From Pseudomonas sp. PA15(2017) (GTDB taxonomy: Bacteria; Pseudomonadota; Gammaproteobacteria; Pseudomonadales; Pseudomonadaceae), in assembly GCF_001945395.1 (NCBI RefSeq), contig NZ_MSXV01000023.1:1-64000 (forward strand): DNA of 64,000 nucleotides, written 5' to 3'. The notes below the pieces were generated by a model, which ran no database searches, was not told the DNA's origin, and worked only from the letters and a program-made list of their open reading frames with translations. Each line of letters opens with the position of its first letter. The stretch's first letter is position 1. This document shows positions 1 through 7,791 of this stretch, piece by piece. The position numbers and the translations under genes were made by a program.

Positions 1-43
1 ACTGCTTTGCCCGCGACCTTCGCCCTGGATATAACCCATAAAC

Positions 44-77
44 GACAATGCCCCTATCAACCGATAGAGGCATTGTC
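44..77. terminator. hairpin downstream of the toxin gene
   Basis: Inverted repeat with 9-bp outer arms (GACAATGCC / GGCATTGTC) and 5-bp inner arms (CTATC / GATAG). It lies 54 bp past the stop of the minus-strand toxin gene. The T tract is weak on both strands, so intrinsic termination is plausible but not certain. Confidence 0.5.
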
Positions 78-130
78 TTCAACTCACCCTCGGACTGCTA
101 GGTTTTCACACAGTCTGAACTGCGGGGCTT

Positions 131-568
131 TTAATTTAGGTCTCTGAACTCCTTCGCCAAGCGAGCAAGGTAGCGCATGACCTTTTCCTCTCTGGCTCTA
201 CTGTGTGCGTCGGGATACAGGACACCCAAAAGGCAATATTTGTCTTCATCCAACTCGCCGCCCACATAGACCAGGGCCGCATCCTTATTAGGCGCACCCT
301 TCCTACATTTGCGATCAAACTGCGGCAGGTTCGGCGGAAAGAAGTCAGGAGGTAGGCAGAGGTGTATGTGCATCAACCTTGCGTTGTAGGCCAACTGTGG
401 CTGGGTGTACGGCACGTCGCAGCCAAAATAGCTTGGCAACACACCGTCGCCTTTGTAACGAAGGAAGTCGCCTAACAGGTCTTGCGCGAGGGTCGGAAAA
501 AGCGTCAACGGCTTCGCGAAGAATTCGTCATACGTGGCAATGTGGAAGCCAACGGTGACGTTACCCAC
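131..568 (-). CDS. YafO-family type II toxin (probable mRNA interferase)
   Basis: 145 aa. The segment with DGVLPSYFG, then MHIHL, FPPNLPQFDRK and a C-terminal AKEFRDLN follows the layout of E. coli YafO (DGVLPDIFG, AHIHL, FPPQLRQFSR, AEAFR), a ribosome-dependent mRNA interferase. The start is GTG, directly abutting the TAA stop of the upstream gene, and no clear Shine-Dalgarno is seen, so translational coupling is likely. The upstream partner is a 184-aa protein that does not look like the usual YafN/Phd antitoxin. The position after the tail-tube gene is typical of phage cargo (moron) genes. The family call comes from remembered sequence similarity, not a search. Confidence 0.75.
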   Translation of the reverse strand: MGNVTVGFHIATYDEFFAKPLTLFPTLAQDLLGDFLRYKGDGVLPSYFGCDVPYTQPQLAYNARLMHIHLCLPPDFFPPNLPQFDRKCRKGAPNKDAALVYVGGELDEDKYCLLGVLYPDAHSRAREEKVMRYLARLAKEFRDLN

Positions 569-1123
569 TTAAGCTTTCGCCAACCCAACAACTGCAGCCG
601 TCGTATGCTCGGCAAGCATTTTCAGTCCGTCAGCGCTGGCATGGCCCGGAATGATGCTAGGAACATTCACTGCCTGCAGGATGATCATGTGCAGCATCGC
701 AGCACTTGAGCGAAACTTCGCCATAGCTCGGCGAGCATCCATGTGCTGAGCCGCGAACTGCTCTGGAACCTCATAGCCCTTCATTATCACTTCTAGGCTA
801 CGAATTTTGTGCAGATATTCAGTAAAGTCCACAACCTGATCTGGCTGCACCCTTTCTTGAATTTCAGAGGCTGACAGACCTGCAGCCACTTTGACTGCCG
901 AAAGAAACTCTTGCTCCTCTGCCTTGCATTTTTTGATCAGAGCGTGAATAGCTTCAGAAACAGCAACGTCCTCTTGAGACTGCTGGTGCGGGACATTTGA
1001 AAGCAGACCCTCAACAGGCGAAACCGTGCTGTAGCTGGCCATAACCCCAACCGCAGCCGCCATGATGGCGTGGTTGAGATCTTTCATTAAGCTCATTGAG
1101 CTGCTCCGATCAGGTGTATTCAT
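569..1123 (-). CDS. hypothetical protein, candidate partner of the YafO-like toxin
   Basis: 184 aa from the ATG at 1123, which has a GGGG run about 6 nt upstream; a TTG 18 nt further up is also possible. Mostly helical by eye, with alanine-rich segments near the N-terminus and at residues 110-180. No known domain recognised, and no YefM/Phd or HTH motif seen. Its stop abuts the GTG of the toxin gene, so the two are surely co-transcribed. By position it could be an antitoxin or an unrelated co-cargo gene. Confidence 0.65.
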   Translation of the reverse strand: MNTPDRSSSMSLMKDLNHAIMAAAVGVMASYSTVSPVEGLLSNVPHQQSQEDVAVSEAIHALIKKCKAEEQEFLSAVKVAAGLSASEIQERVQPDQVVDFTEYLHKIRSLEVIMKGYEVPEQFAAQHMDARRAMAKFRSSAAMLHMIILQAVNVPSIIPGHASADGLKMLAEHTTAAVVGLAKA

Positions 1124-1279
1124 GGTGACCCCGCGCTGCAAAACCGACAGCCGTGAATCCGAACGGCGCTATAGCATTCGCTACCGTTGACCCATTTTTG
1201 ATCAAATTCGTTCGTTTCGTCAATGAAACATGGCATTCAACCATCATCGAAACGGACAGAAACCTCGGCCAAATGTCCG

Positions 1280-1299
1280 TTTTGCAATTGATTGCAAAA
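1280..1299. promoter_or_regulatory. perfect 20-bp palindrome between divergent genes
   Basis: Arms TTTTGCAAT / ATTGCAAAA with a 2-bp centre. It lies in the 250-bp gap between the toxin-side operon (minus) and the membrane-protein gene (plus), a natural place for an operator controlling one or both. Confidence 0.45.
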
Positions 1300-1373
1300 T
1301 CGCCCGGCGACCACACCCTAGCAATTTTCGCGAAATTCGTTGAAGCTCCGGCCCTCAAAATCATGGAGGGATT

Positions 1374-1955
1374 ATGGAGTTCCTGTCATCGCCAAGCGCC
1401 TTCTGGGCCTGGCTAGTAGGCATCGGGGCGGCGGAGGTCGCAAAGGTATTTCTGTATGTGCTCGCATATGGAGCGCTGCGCAATTGGCGAGTCATCCGCC
1501 AAAAAGTTGCTACCTACCTTCAGAAGTGGCGCCAGCGGTCATCAGCAAATGCAAAGGCTGCCGCGCCGACCAAGAAAACCCTGACAGCCGCTCAGCGCCT
1601 CAAGCGGCGGGATGAACGTGGCCCGATCCGACGTGCACTCCGTCGATACAAGCTTCGCGATTGCGGATGGATACGACGGTATCGCTTTGATGAAACCTGG
1701 ATAAACCGCGAGGCCAACCGTGGTCACACGTGCTTCCTGATCATGCTGATGTGGTTCGGCTTCTGGGTTACGGCCATCGGCCTGAAGGAGGTGTTTCTTC
1801 TCAAAGAAGGGCCTCTAGCTTCAGCACCGAGCACTGCATTCATGGCTGCAATGCCCATGTATCTGTTCGAGCTCGCGTGGCTGCGATTCTCCGGACGAGC
1901 CGGACGGCTGATCACCTATCGAAACAAGGTGCGGATCTGGCGGTGGTGGCACTGA
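1374..1955 (+). CDS. hypothetical membrane protein
   Basis: 193 aa. A GGAGGG Shine-Dalgarno ends 3 nt before the ATG. Hydrophobic segments at about residues 9-32, 119-140 and 150-172 suggest three membrane helices. A long, very basic central loop (about 36-115, rich in Arg and Lys) lies between the first and second. No family recognised. It faces away from the toxin operon and ends 6 bp before the stop of a convergent 41-aa membrane-protein gene, so it looks like phage cargo between tail genes. Confidence 0.65.
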   Translation: MEFLSSPSAFWAWLVGIGAAEVAKVFLYVLAYGALRNWRVIRQKVATYLQKWRQRSSANAKAAAPTKKTLTAAQRLKRRDERGPIRRALRRYKLRDCGWIRRYRFDETWINREANRGHTCFLIMLMWFGFWVTAIGLKEVFLLKEGPLASAPSTAFMAAMPMYLFELAWLRFSGRAGRLITYRNKVRIWRWWH

Positions 1956-1961
1956 CTTCTT

Positions 1962-2087
1962 TCACCAACCCCTGAACGCGTTGATGAAGTCAGCCACAAA
2001 ACTGAGGCTGAAACAGAAAGCCACGAAGATCACCGCCCAGAGCATTTTCTTGAGCGGCTTCGATTGCTCAATGACTTTGAGGCACAT
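1962..2087 (-). CDS. 41-aa single-pass membrane protein
   Basis: Begins MCLKVIEQSKPLKKMLWAVI and ends FINAFRGW. A basic N-terminus is followed by one hydrophobic helix (about residues 15-34). An AGGA lies 8 nt before the ATG. It is convergent with the larger membrane protein at 1374-1955. Too short for a family assignment; could be a small phage inner-membrane effector. Confidence 0.5.
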   Translation of the reverse strand: MCLKVIEQSKPLKKMLWAVIFVAFCFSLSFVADFINAFRGW

Positions 2088-2145
2088 AGGGATTGTCCTA
2101 TAATCCAAACACGTTCTCCTCATGCTTGCTCATGGGGTTGAATAA

Positions 2146-2180
2146 AAAACCCCCGAAGGTGCCAGCCTGTCGGGGGTTTT
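2146..2180. terminator. bidirectional terminator after the tail-tube gene
   Basis: Stem AAAACCCCCGA / TCGGGGGTTTT, A/T-flanked on both sides so it can act on both strands. A second hairpin (CTGGCTGAA / TTCAGCCAG) follows at 2191-2212. Together they separate the structural operon from the cargo genes. Confidence 0.75.
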
Positions 2181-2355
2181 GCTTTTTGGGCTGGCTGAAA
2201 TCATTCAGCCAGAGATCGCGGGGCGATTCACTTCAACTCGTGCGCTTTACTCAACGCGCGGTCGAGGGCCTACCAGTGAGGGGTTTTGTTTTCCTCCTGT
2301 AGATAGGTCAATTGCTCTCTCCACGATATGTGACTTTAAACGCGAGCTGCTTTGC

Positions 2356-3144
2356 TCACGCCGCCTCGTCGGTGTTCTGCACTTCCATTTCCCAGATCGC
2401 GGCCTCGCCGGCGTCGAAGATGTTCGGATCGGCCAGCAGGCGGATGGACACGGGAATCACGCCGAACTCGGCGGCCTGGTTCAGGGGCATGCCGCCGTTG
2501 AGGCTGATGCGCGCGTAGAAGCAGGTGATGCGGCGTTTCTCGCCGTCGCCGGCTTCGTTGATCTGCTCGAACATCACGCGGAAGAACTTGCGGCCCTGGG
2601 TGAACGGCTTGATCACGTCCACGGTCGGGTAGCTGTAGTTCACCTCGATCGGCAGGCGCTTGAGGCCGCCGTCCGCCGGGGCGACGGTGGCGTTGATGGC
2701 GTCGGCCAGGGCGCCGCCGATCAACACGCGGATACCGCCCGGGGTGACGGAGTAGTCCACGCCGCGCACATACGGCGTCCCGCCGCCGACGGGCGTCACA
2801 CTGGTGACCACCAGCGGGATGTTGGCCAGGCGGATGGTGCGGTCGACGTAGGCGTCGTGCTGCTCTTCTTCAGCGGTGCCAGCCGGCACGCGCTCGACGG
2901 AGCCGTACAGGGCCACGGCGGCTGCGGCCGGGCTGAAGCTCACGGCCTCGCCGGTGATGTTGATCGCGGTCACGGAGTTGACGCCGTCCAGCTCGGGCAG
3001 GCCGATACGGGTCGGGTCCTGGATGACGATTTCGGTCTGCTCAGGCTCGGCGGTCACGTTCTGCAGCTTGAACAGCTCTTCGAACACGAACGACGGGTAC
3101 GGCGCGACGCCGCATGGGCCGCGGAAAAGTTGGGTGTAAAGCAT
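2356..3144 (-). CDS. major tail tube protein (probable)
   Basis: 262 aa, start ATG with a GGAG about 8 nt upstream. Predicted mainly beta. It is the first gene after the tail-terminator-like gene and a small linker gene, which is the tail-tube position in HK97/lambda-type siphophages. Assignment rests on position, size and a general resemblance to siphophage tail-tube proteins (FFRVMFEQINEAGDGEK region, residues 186-202). The next expected genes, the frameshifted tail chaperones and tape measure, are absent downstream. Confidence 0.65.
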   Translation of the reverse strand: MLYTQLFRGPCGVAPYPSFVFEELFKLQNVTAEPEQTEIVIQDPTRIGLPELDGVNSVTAINITGEAVSFSPAAAAVALYGSVERVPAGTAEEEQHDAYVDRTIRLANIPLVVTSVTPVGGGTPYVRGVDYSVTPGGIRVLIGGALADAINATVAPADGGLKRLPIEVNYSYPTVDVIKPFTQGRKFFRVMFEQINEAGDGEKRRITCFYARISLNGGMPLNQAAEFGVIPVSIRLLADPNIFDAGEAAIWEMEVQNTDEAA

Positions 3145-3156
3145 GCTGGCGGCTCC

Positions 3157-3336
3157 TTACTGGGCGGCTTCTGCCGAGGCCTTGGCTTTGGTGGTCTTGG
3201 TAGTAGTGGGGGTTTCTGGCTTGGTGCCGCCCTCCTCGATTCGCCGGGCGCCGTCGGCGTCAGTGGTCTCGAACTGTTTACCGGGCGGCACCAGGCGGCC
3301 CTCGACGTACTGGGGCGTGATCGCCTTCAGTTTCAT
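3157..3336 (-). CDS. small phage linker protein
   Basis: 59 aa. Start ATG chosen because it gives a compact protein beginning MKLKAITPQYVEGRLVPPG in the gap between the tail-terminator and tail-tube genes. The N-terminal 35 residues look like the small beta domain found in many short siphophage proteins near connector genes, and resemble the C-terminus of the Ala-rich protein at 5270-5671. The tail is Thr/Lys/Ala-rich and probably disordered. Confidence 0.6.
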   Translation of the reverse strand: MKLKAITPQYVEGRLVPPGKQFETTDADGARRIEEGGTKPETPTTTKTTKAKASAEAAQ

Positions 3337-3359
3337 GTGCTTCTCCTGGCCTGGGGCCG

Positions 3360-3794
3360 TCAGTTGTAGGTCTGCGCGTACTGCACGCCGACGGTGATGG
3401 TGATGCTGTGGGTGGTTTCGCCGTTGCTGGCCCAGCGCGGAATGGCTTCGTCTTCGCCTTCCAAGAGGCCCGGGAACTTGCGGTCGGGCTGGTCTTGGCC
3501 GATGCCCAGGCAACGCAGGATGTCGACGTGCACGGCGTCGAGCTCTTCCTCGTCGCAGGCCTTGCTGAAGAACACCTCGATCTCGAAGCTGCGCGCGCGC
3601 AGCGCCTGGGTCACTGCCAGGTCGGTGCGTACGTCGCTGGCCCAGCGCACCAGGGCGTAGGGCAGCGGCGGTTTTTCGCTGGGCTTGTCTTGGGGGCCGT
3701 ACACGGCCTTGAGGTCGGTGTGATAGCCGTTGGCCGGGCGTATCAGCTCGAGCTGATCGCGCAGCGCCTTGGTAACCTGGGCGGCCTTGTTCAT
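3360..3794 (-). CDS. tail terminator-like protein (lambda gpU position)
   Basis: 144 aa. Starts MNKAAQVTKALRDQL and overlaps the upstream GpZ-like gene by 4 bp. The order GpZ-like, this gene, tail tube mirrors lambda Z-U-V. The small alpha/beta composition with a C-terminal strand-rich ITITVGVQYAQTY fits a terminator or completion protein that caps the tail tube. Function is mainly from order. Confidence 0.6.
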   Translation of the reverse strand: MNKAAQVTKALRDQLELIRPANGYHTDLKAVYGPQDKPSEKPPLPYALVRWASDVRTDLAVTQALRARSFEIEVFFSKACDEEELDAVHVDILRCLGIGQDQPDRKFPGLLEGEDEAIPRWASNGETTHSITITVGVQYAQTYN

Positions 3795-4405
3795 GAGCCA
3801 GTGCCTCCGCCGTATCGGGCGATCTCTCGCCGCACGCGGCGTTCGAATTCTTGCCGCAGGAAGGTGTTCGTCCAGCGGATGGTTTCAGCGCCCGTCAGCT
3901 GCTGGAACCAGTAGGCCATTGAAGGGCCCATGGCGGTCTGCAGCTTGAGGTTGCGCCGGTAGTTCTTATTGGCGGTGCGCTTGTCACCGCGCGTGGCCAG
4001 GGGCTTCTGCCCGACGCTGGCCGGGTTGACGAAGCCGGCGGCGAGCTTCTTCCCGCGCAGGCCCATCACGTACACCCGGGCACGAGTCGGGCTTACCCAC
4101 TCGAAGAGCCAGCGCCGGTAATCATCGACCCGCACGCCGGAGCTGGACGGGATGATGCGGCTGTTCATCCGCCCCTTGCGGGCGCGCTTGATGGTCAGTT
4201 TGCCGCGCACATCCGAACCGCCCAGGCGGGCGCCGAGAATGGATGACTTGAACACGCCGCCCATGCGCTTCACGTAGCGCTCGGTGCGCGTCTTCGTGGC
4301 CGTGGTGTTCAGTGCACCGCGCAGCACCGGGTCGATGCTGCGGTTGATCTGGGCCAGCCTGGCCCGGGCAAGCTCCTTGCCGACGAGCCGAACGCCCATA
4401 TCCAT
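3791..4405 (-). CDS. minor tail protein Z-like neck protein
   Basis: 204 aa, very basic. It has lambda GpZ layout: an N-terminal helix with ALNTTATKTRTERY, an Arg/Lys-rich centre (KRARKGRMNSRIIPSSS), a strand pair around RRWLFEWVSPTRARVYVMG, and a basic C-terminal helix. Role: tail completion before head joining. It overlaps both neighbours by 1-4 bp, so it is translationally coupled within the neck cluster. Confidence 0.65.
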   Translation of the reverse strand: MDMGVRLVGKELARARLAQINRSIDPVLRGALNTTATKTRTERYVKRMGGVFKSSILGARLGGSDVRGKLTIKRARKGRMNSRIIPSSSGVRVDDYRRWLFEWVSPTRARVYVMGLRGKKLAAGFVNPASVGQKPLATRGDKRTANKNYRRNLKLQTAMGPSMAYWFQQLTGAETIRWTNTFLRQEFERRVRREIARYGGGTGS

Positions 4406-4953
4406 CAGAGCGGCTCCAGCCAGATGTTGCGGACGATGCCGTCGTCCATGTCGTTGGGCAGCGCGGTAACCAGGTAGGTGACGCCGCGGGCGGTAAGCCT
4501 GTCGTCGGTGTGCACCCTGCCCGCCTCGATCAGCGCCACTTCGGCGCGGGTGCGGTAGTCGATCACCTGCCCGTTCTCGTCACGCCAGGGGCTTTGCATG
4601 TCGAGGAAAACCCGAACGCAGCGTGGTGGTCGACCGTCCCGCACCAGCTGGGCTGGCTCACCGATGAACTCGGTGGCGGTGATGGCCAGCTCGGCGCGGT
4701 CGCCGCGGTAGTCGCGGGCGCTGTCGATGTGGAACAGGCGGTGCTCGGTTCGCAGGTATCGGCCCTGGCGCAGGCGCTCATCCCACCAGGCGCGAATGGC
4801 GACCTTGGCGGGGTTGCGCAGGCCGGTGGGGTACGGCGGCTCGGCGCTTTCCTTGGTATCGATGCCGCACCACATCCAGTCGAGCTCACAGGCCTGGATG
4901 TCGGCGTTAAGCTCCAGCAGCGTGGCCGGTGTGTTGAGGCGCCCTGCTCTCAT
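4405..4953 (-). CDS. head-tail adaptor / head closure protein
   Basis: 182 aa. Begins MRAGRLNTPATLLEL. The stretch RQGRYLRTEHRLFHIDSARD followed by a run of strands matches the phage head-tail joining family. A second, similar strand-rich half (about residues 130-182) suggests a duplicated or extended domain compared with the usual 100-110 aa. It overlaps the gp6-like connector by 4 bp. Confidence 0.65.
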   Translation of the reverse strand: MRAGRLNTPATLLELNADIQACELDWMWCGIDTKESAEPPYPTGLRNPAKVAIRAWWDERLRQGRYLRTEHRLFHIDSARDYRGDRAELAITATEFIGEPAQLVRDGRPPRCVRVFLDMQSPWRDENGQVIDYRTRAEVALIEAGRVHTDDRLTARGVTYLVTALPNDMDDGIVRNIWLEPL

Positions 4954-5258
4954 ATGCCCAGCCCCACTCGGTAAAAGTGCAGCATGTTCTCGGCCTTGGG
5001 GATGGACGTGTAGCTGGTGCCCACCACGGACTGTTCGCGGTTGGTGTACAGCTCGGCGGCGATGATGAGGATGCCCAGGCGGACACTGTTGGGAACGTCC
5101 ACGGGCTCGCCGGCTTCGTCCGCCCAGGGGATCGGGCGGTTGATGAACTGGCTGGCGTTATCGATGGCCGCGTCCAGTTTCATCTGCAAATCGGCATCCT
5201 CATGCCCGTGCCGGATCCGCAGGTGGGTTTTGAGGTCCGCGAGGGTCGGCATGGGCAT
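4950..5258 (-). CDS. HK97 gp6-like head-tail connector
   Basis: 102 aa, helical. Starts MPMPTLADLKTHLRIRHGHE, with a later IIAAELYTNREQ helix that is characteristic of the gp6-like connector family, which forms the ring under the portal. It lies 3' of the capsid and Ala-rich genes, as expected. Confidence 0.8.
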   Translation of the reverse strand: MPMPTLADLKTHLRIRHGHEDADLQMKLDAAIDNASQFINRPIPWADEAGEPVDVPNSVRLGILIIAAELYTNREQSVVGTSYTSIPKAENMLHFYRVGLGI

Positions 5259-5269
5259 GGGATGGTTCC

Positions 5270-5671
5270 TTACTCGGTGCTGTCGGTTTTGGCCTTGGCA
5301 GGCTGCTCGTCAGTGGCCAGGCCACGGGCGATCAGTGCATCGGCGTGGCGCTTGGGCACGCTGTAGCTTTTGCCGCCCCGGCGCTTGATCTCGCCGGCGT
5401 CCTGGTAGGAGCGCAGCGGCCAGACTTCGATGGTTTGCGGGTTGGCGTTGGCCTTGCCTGCTGCGCCTGTATCGGCTTGCTCAGCGGTGCCAGCGTTCTT
5501 TTTGCCCTGCTTGCCGGCAGCCTTGCCGACAGCCGGCTTGGCCGGAGCTGCAGCTGCGGCTGGGGCGGTGGCTGGGGGGGTGGCTTGGCCAGTGGCTGCA
5601 GGCGCTGCGCCATTGGCGCCATCACCAGCGCCGGCGGCGGCCTGGGTGTTGCTGTTCTCGGTACCTTCCAC
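5270..5671 (-). CDS. Ala/Pro-rich protein with small C-terminal phage domain
   Basis: 133 aa. Residues 1-80 are low-complexity Ala, Pro, Lys and Gln and probably unstructured. Residues 85-122 (IEVWPLRSYQDAGEIKR to KRHADALIARGLA) form a short domain like that seen in small siphophage proteins found between capsid and connector genes. Possibly a capsid accessory or an internal linker protein. No catalytic motif. Confidence 0.55.
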   Translation of the reverse strand: MEGTENSNTQAAAGAGDGANGAAPAATGQATPPATAPAAAAAPAKPAVGKAAGKQGKKNAGTAEQADTGAAGKANANPQTIEVWPLRSYQDAGEIKRRGGKSYSVPKRHADALIARGLATDEQPAKAKTDSTE

Positions 5672-5689
5672 GGGAATGCCCTCGTGTTC

Positions 5690-5708
5690 GGCGCCCGACT
5701 CGGGCGCC
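5690..5708. terminator. hairpin after the capsid gene
   Basis: Stem GGCGCCCG / CGGGCGCC with a 3-nt loop, just past the capsid stop. There is no T run, so it is more likely an mRNA processing or attenuation hairpin that keeps capsid mRNA in excess. Confidence 0.4.
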
Positions 5709-5731
5709 TTGGGTTATCGACGGGGTGAGGA

Positions 5732-6928
5732 TCAGCCGCCGGCGGCGCCGGTCAGCGGGCCGGTGACGAAGGCTTCGTCGCGGTACACGGCGAAGGCCAG
5801 GCGCTCTTCGGCGCGGATGGTCACCATGTTGTTCTCGAAGTCCTTGTCGTTCTCGGTGGAGACCAGGATCTCAATATCCATGCGGTCGAAGATCTGCGCA
5901 CCGAGGCGGAACGCACCGGTGAGGAACTCGTCTTGCTGCATGGCTTGTGTGGAAACCACAGGGCGGTTCCACAGGCGTGCCGCGGTGCCTTCCTGCGGCT
6001 GGCCGACGATGTAACGGCCTTCGCCATCCTTGGTCAGCTCGATGGCGGCCCAGTCGATCGGGTTGAGCACGATGCCGTCCGCCGGGAACTCGGACAGCTC
6101 AGCCTGCAGCAACGCCAGGCGCAGGCGATCGATGCGCTGCTCGCCGGTGACGTCAATGCCACCCGGCGCGGCGTAAGCCTGGGCCAGGGTCATCAGGCCC
6201 TGCAGGTTGGCACCGGTGCCGTTACCGTAGAGGAGCTGGGATTCTTCCACCATCAGCAGGCCGTAACGAGCGCGGGCATCGATGTAGCTCTGCAGCGCGG
6301 CGGCATCGTCGAGGATCTGGCGGCTTGCTTTGAACAGGTGAGCCAGCGTGCGGACCGGCGCATTCTCCAGCGCGAAGGTGATGTCCGAGTACGGCTTGGC
6401 GCCGCCCTCGGCTACCGCTGCCGCATTGTTGATGAAGCCGGTTTCACGCACATACTCAATGGAGTTGCTGGTGGTGGTGCCCGGGGCGATCAAGTCACGG
6501 ATGGTCAGGCGCCGCTCCGGCGGCATGATGATTTCCTGGCGGCGATCAGCCGGCACCAGGGAGCCGCCAGAGCTGCCAACCGAGGTGATCGCCGCACGCG
6601 GCACCGAGACGCGGCGCGAGCCACGGAACGACGAGTTAACGCCTTGCATCGCTTCGGCGCTGGTGACCAGCTCGCCGGCGGACTGCTGACGCTCGCCCTG
6701 GCCGCGATCGCTGTTGGCATTCACCAGCTTCTGCTCGGCCTCCAGCAGGCGGGCCTGCAGCTCGCCCTGTTTGCACAGCATCTCGTCGACCTTGGCGCGG
6801 GTTTCGGCCAGCATCTCGCCGCTCTTGGCGATTTCCTTCTGGCTGTTTTCGGCCTGGGCTTTGATCTGATCGCCGATCTGCTTCAGGCTGGCGCTCAGCT
6901 CGTTGTATTGCTTTTCGAAGTCGCTCAT
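5732..6928 (-). CDS. HK97-family major capsid protein
   Basis: 398 aa. Residues 1-75 are a charged coiled coil (delta domain, acts as scaffold). The HK97 fold begins about residue 105-115, where a protease cleavage would be expected. Typical capsid segments include a GGSLVPADRRQEII region, then MPPERRLTIRDLIAPGTTTS and VVSTQAMQQDEFLTG near the C-terminus. It follows the ClpP-type prohead protease with a 4-bp overlap, the standard HK97 order. Confidence 0.9.
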   Translation of the reverse strand: MSDFEKQYNELSASLKQIGDQIKAQAENSQKEIAKSGEMLAETRAKVDEMLCKQGELQARLLEAEQKLVNANSDRGQGERQQSAGELVTSAEAMQGVNSSFRGSRRVSVPRAAITSVGSSGGSLVPADRRQEIIMPPERRLTIRDLIAPGTTTSNSIEYVRETGFINNAAAVAEGGAKPYSDITFALENAPVRTLAHLFKASRQILDDAAALQSYIDARARYGLLMVEESQLLYGNGTGANLQGLMTLAQAYAAPGGIDVTGEQRIDRLRLALLQAELSEFPADGIVLNPIDWAAIELTKDGEGRYIVGQPQEGTAARLWNRPVVSTQAMQQDEFLTGAFRLGAQIFDRMDIEILVSTENDKDFENNMVTIRAEERLAFAVYRDEAFVTGPLTGAAGG

Positions 6929-7788
6929 CGCGATTCTCCTTTGAGGGAATTGAGGATTGCGGACGCCTCTGACAGGGAGGCGGAAAGGTCAGGGGCGACA
7001 GCGCTTCGCTTATCGGTCGAGACAGCGCGCAGCGTGTCCCCGCCGGCAGCGCGAGGCGTGCCGGACTTGATATTGGCGAACAGTTCGCGGCGCTCGGAGC
7101 GCGGCATCCCCGTTTTGGCCAGGGCGATGTCCATGGCCTTGAGGGCATTGTTCTGCTGGGTTTCGGTGGTGGTGCGCTCGGTCACCTCGTCGGCGGCCAG
7201 CAAGCCCGTGGCCAGGCCCAGCTCGACGGCTCGCTTGCCGCGGATGAACGTTTCGTCGTCCATCATCTCGGCCATGCTCTCGACGGTCTGGCCGCTGGTT
7301 TCGGCGTAGAGGTCGGCCATGGCGGCGTCGAACTCCTGCATGTCGTCGGCAACGTCGCGCAGGTAGTGGCGGTTGCCCGCGAGGATGGTCCAGCAATTGT
7401 GGATCATCAGGAACGCGCTGCTGGCCACCTGGCGCTCTTCGCCGGCCAGGTAGATCACCGAGGCGGCACTGGCGGCCATGCCGAGCACCTTGGTGCTGAC
7501 CTTGTGGCTGTGCTCGCGCAGGCGGTTGTAGATGGCGATGCCTTCGAACATGTCGCCGCCCGGCGAGTTGATGTAGACGGTCACATCCCGCTCGCCGATG
7601 GCTCGCAGCGCGGCGTCGATGCGCTTGAGCGTCACGCCTTCGCCGTACCAGTCTTCACCGATCACGCCGTAGATGGTGATGGTGTCGGAGGTGCTTTCCA
7701 CCGCCGCCTGGATCGCGGGGTTCCATTTCTCGAGCGCGCGCGGGCTCAGCTCGCTGCGCAGGCCGCGAGACTGGATCTTCAGCTTCAT
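6925..7788 (-). CDS. ClpP-like (S14) prohead protease
   Basis: 287 aa. Residues 30-200 carry the Clp fold: VTVYINSPGGDMFEGIAIYN, then GMAASAASVIYLAG with the nucleophilic Ser, and MIHNCW with the catalytic His. The remaining 90 residues are linker and a C-terminal tail, perhaps involved in scaffold contact. Function: cleaves the capsid delta domain during prohead maturation. It sits between portal and capsid genes, ending in a 4-bp overlap with capsid. Confidence 0.9.
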   Translation of the reverse strand: MKLKIQSRGLRSELSPRALEKWNPAIQAAVESTSDTITIYGVIGEDWYGEGVTLKRIDAALRAIGERDVTVYINSPGGDMFEGIAIYNRLREHSHKVSTKVLGMAASAASVIYLAGEERQVASSAFLMIHNCWTILAGNRHYLRDVADDMQEFDAAMADLYAETSGQTVESMAEMMDDETFIRGKRAVELGLATGLLAADEVTERTTTETQQNNALKAMDIALAKTGMPRSERRELFANIKSGTPRAAGGDTLRAVSTDKRSAVAPDLSASLSEASAILNSLKGESR

Positions 7789-7791
7789 GGG

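Noticed and set aside
44..77. CRISPR-like or attL repeat
   Set aside because: A single hairpin with no repeats, and no match to the attR interval.
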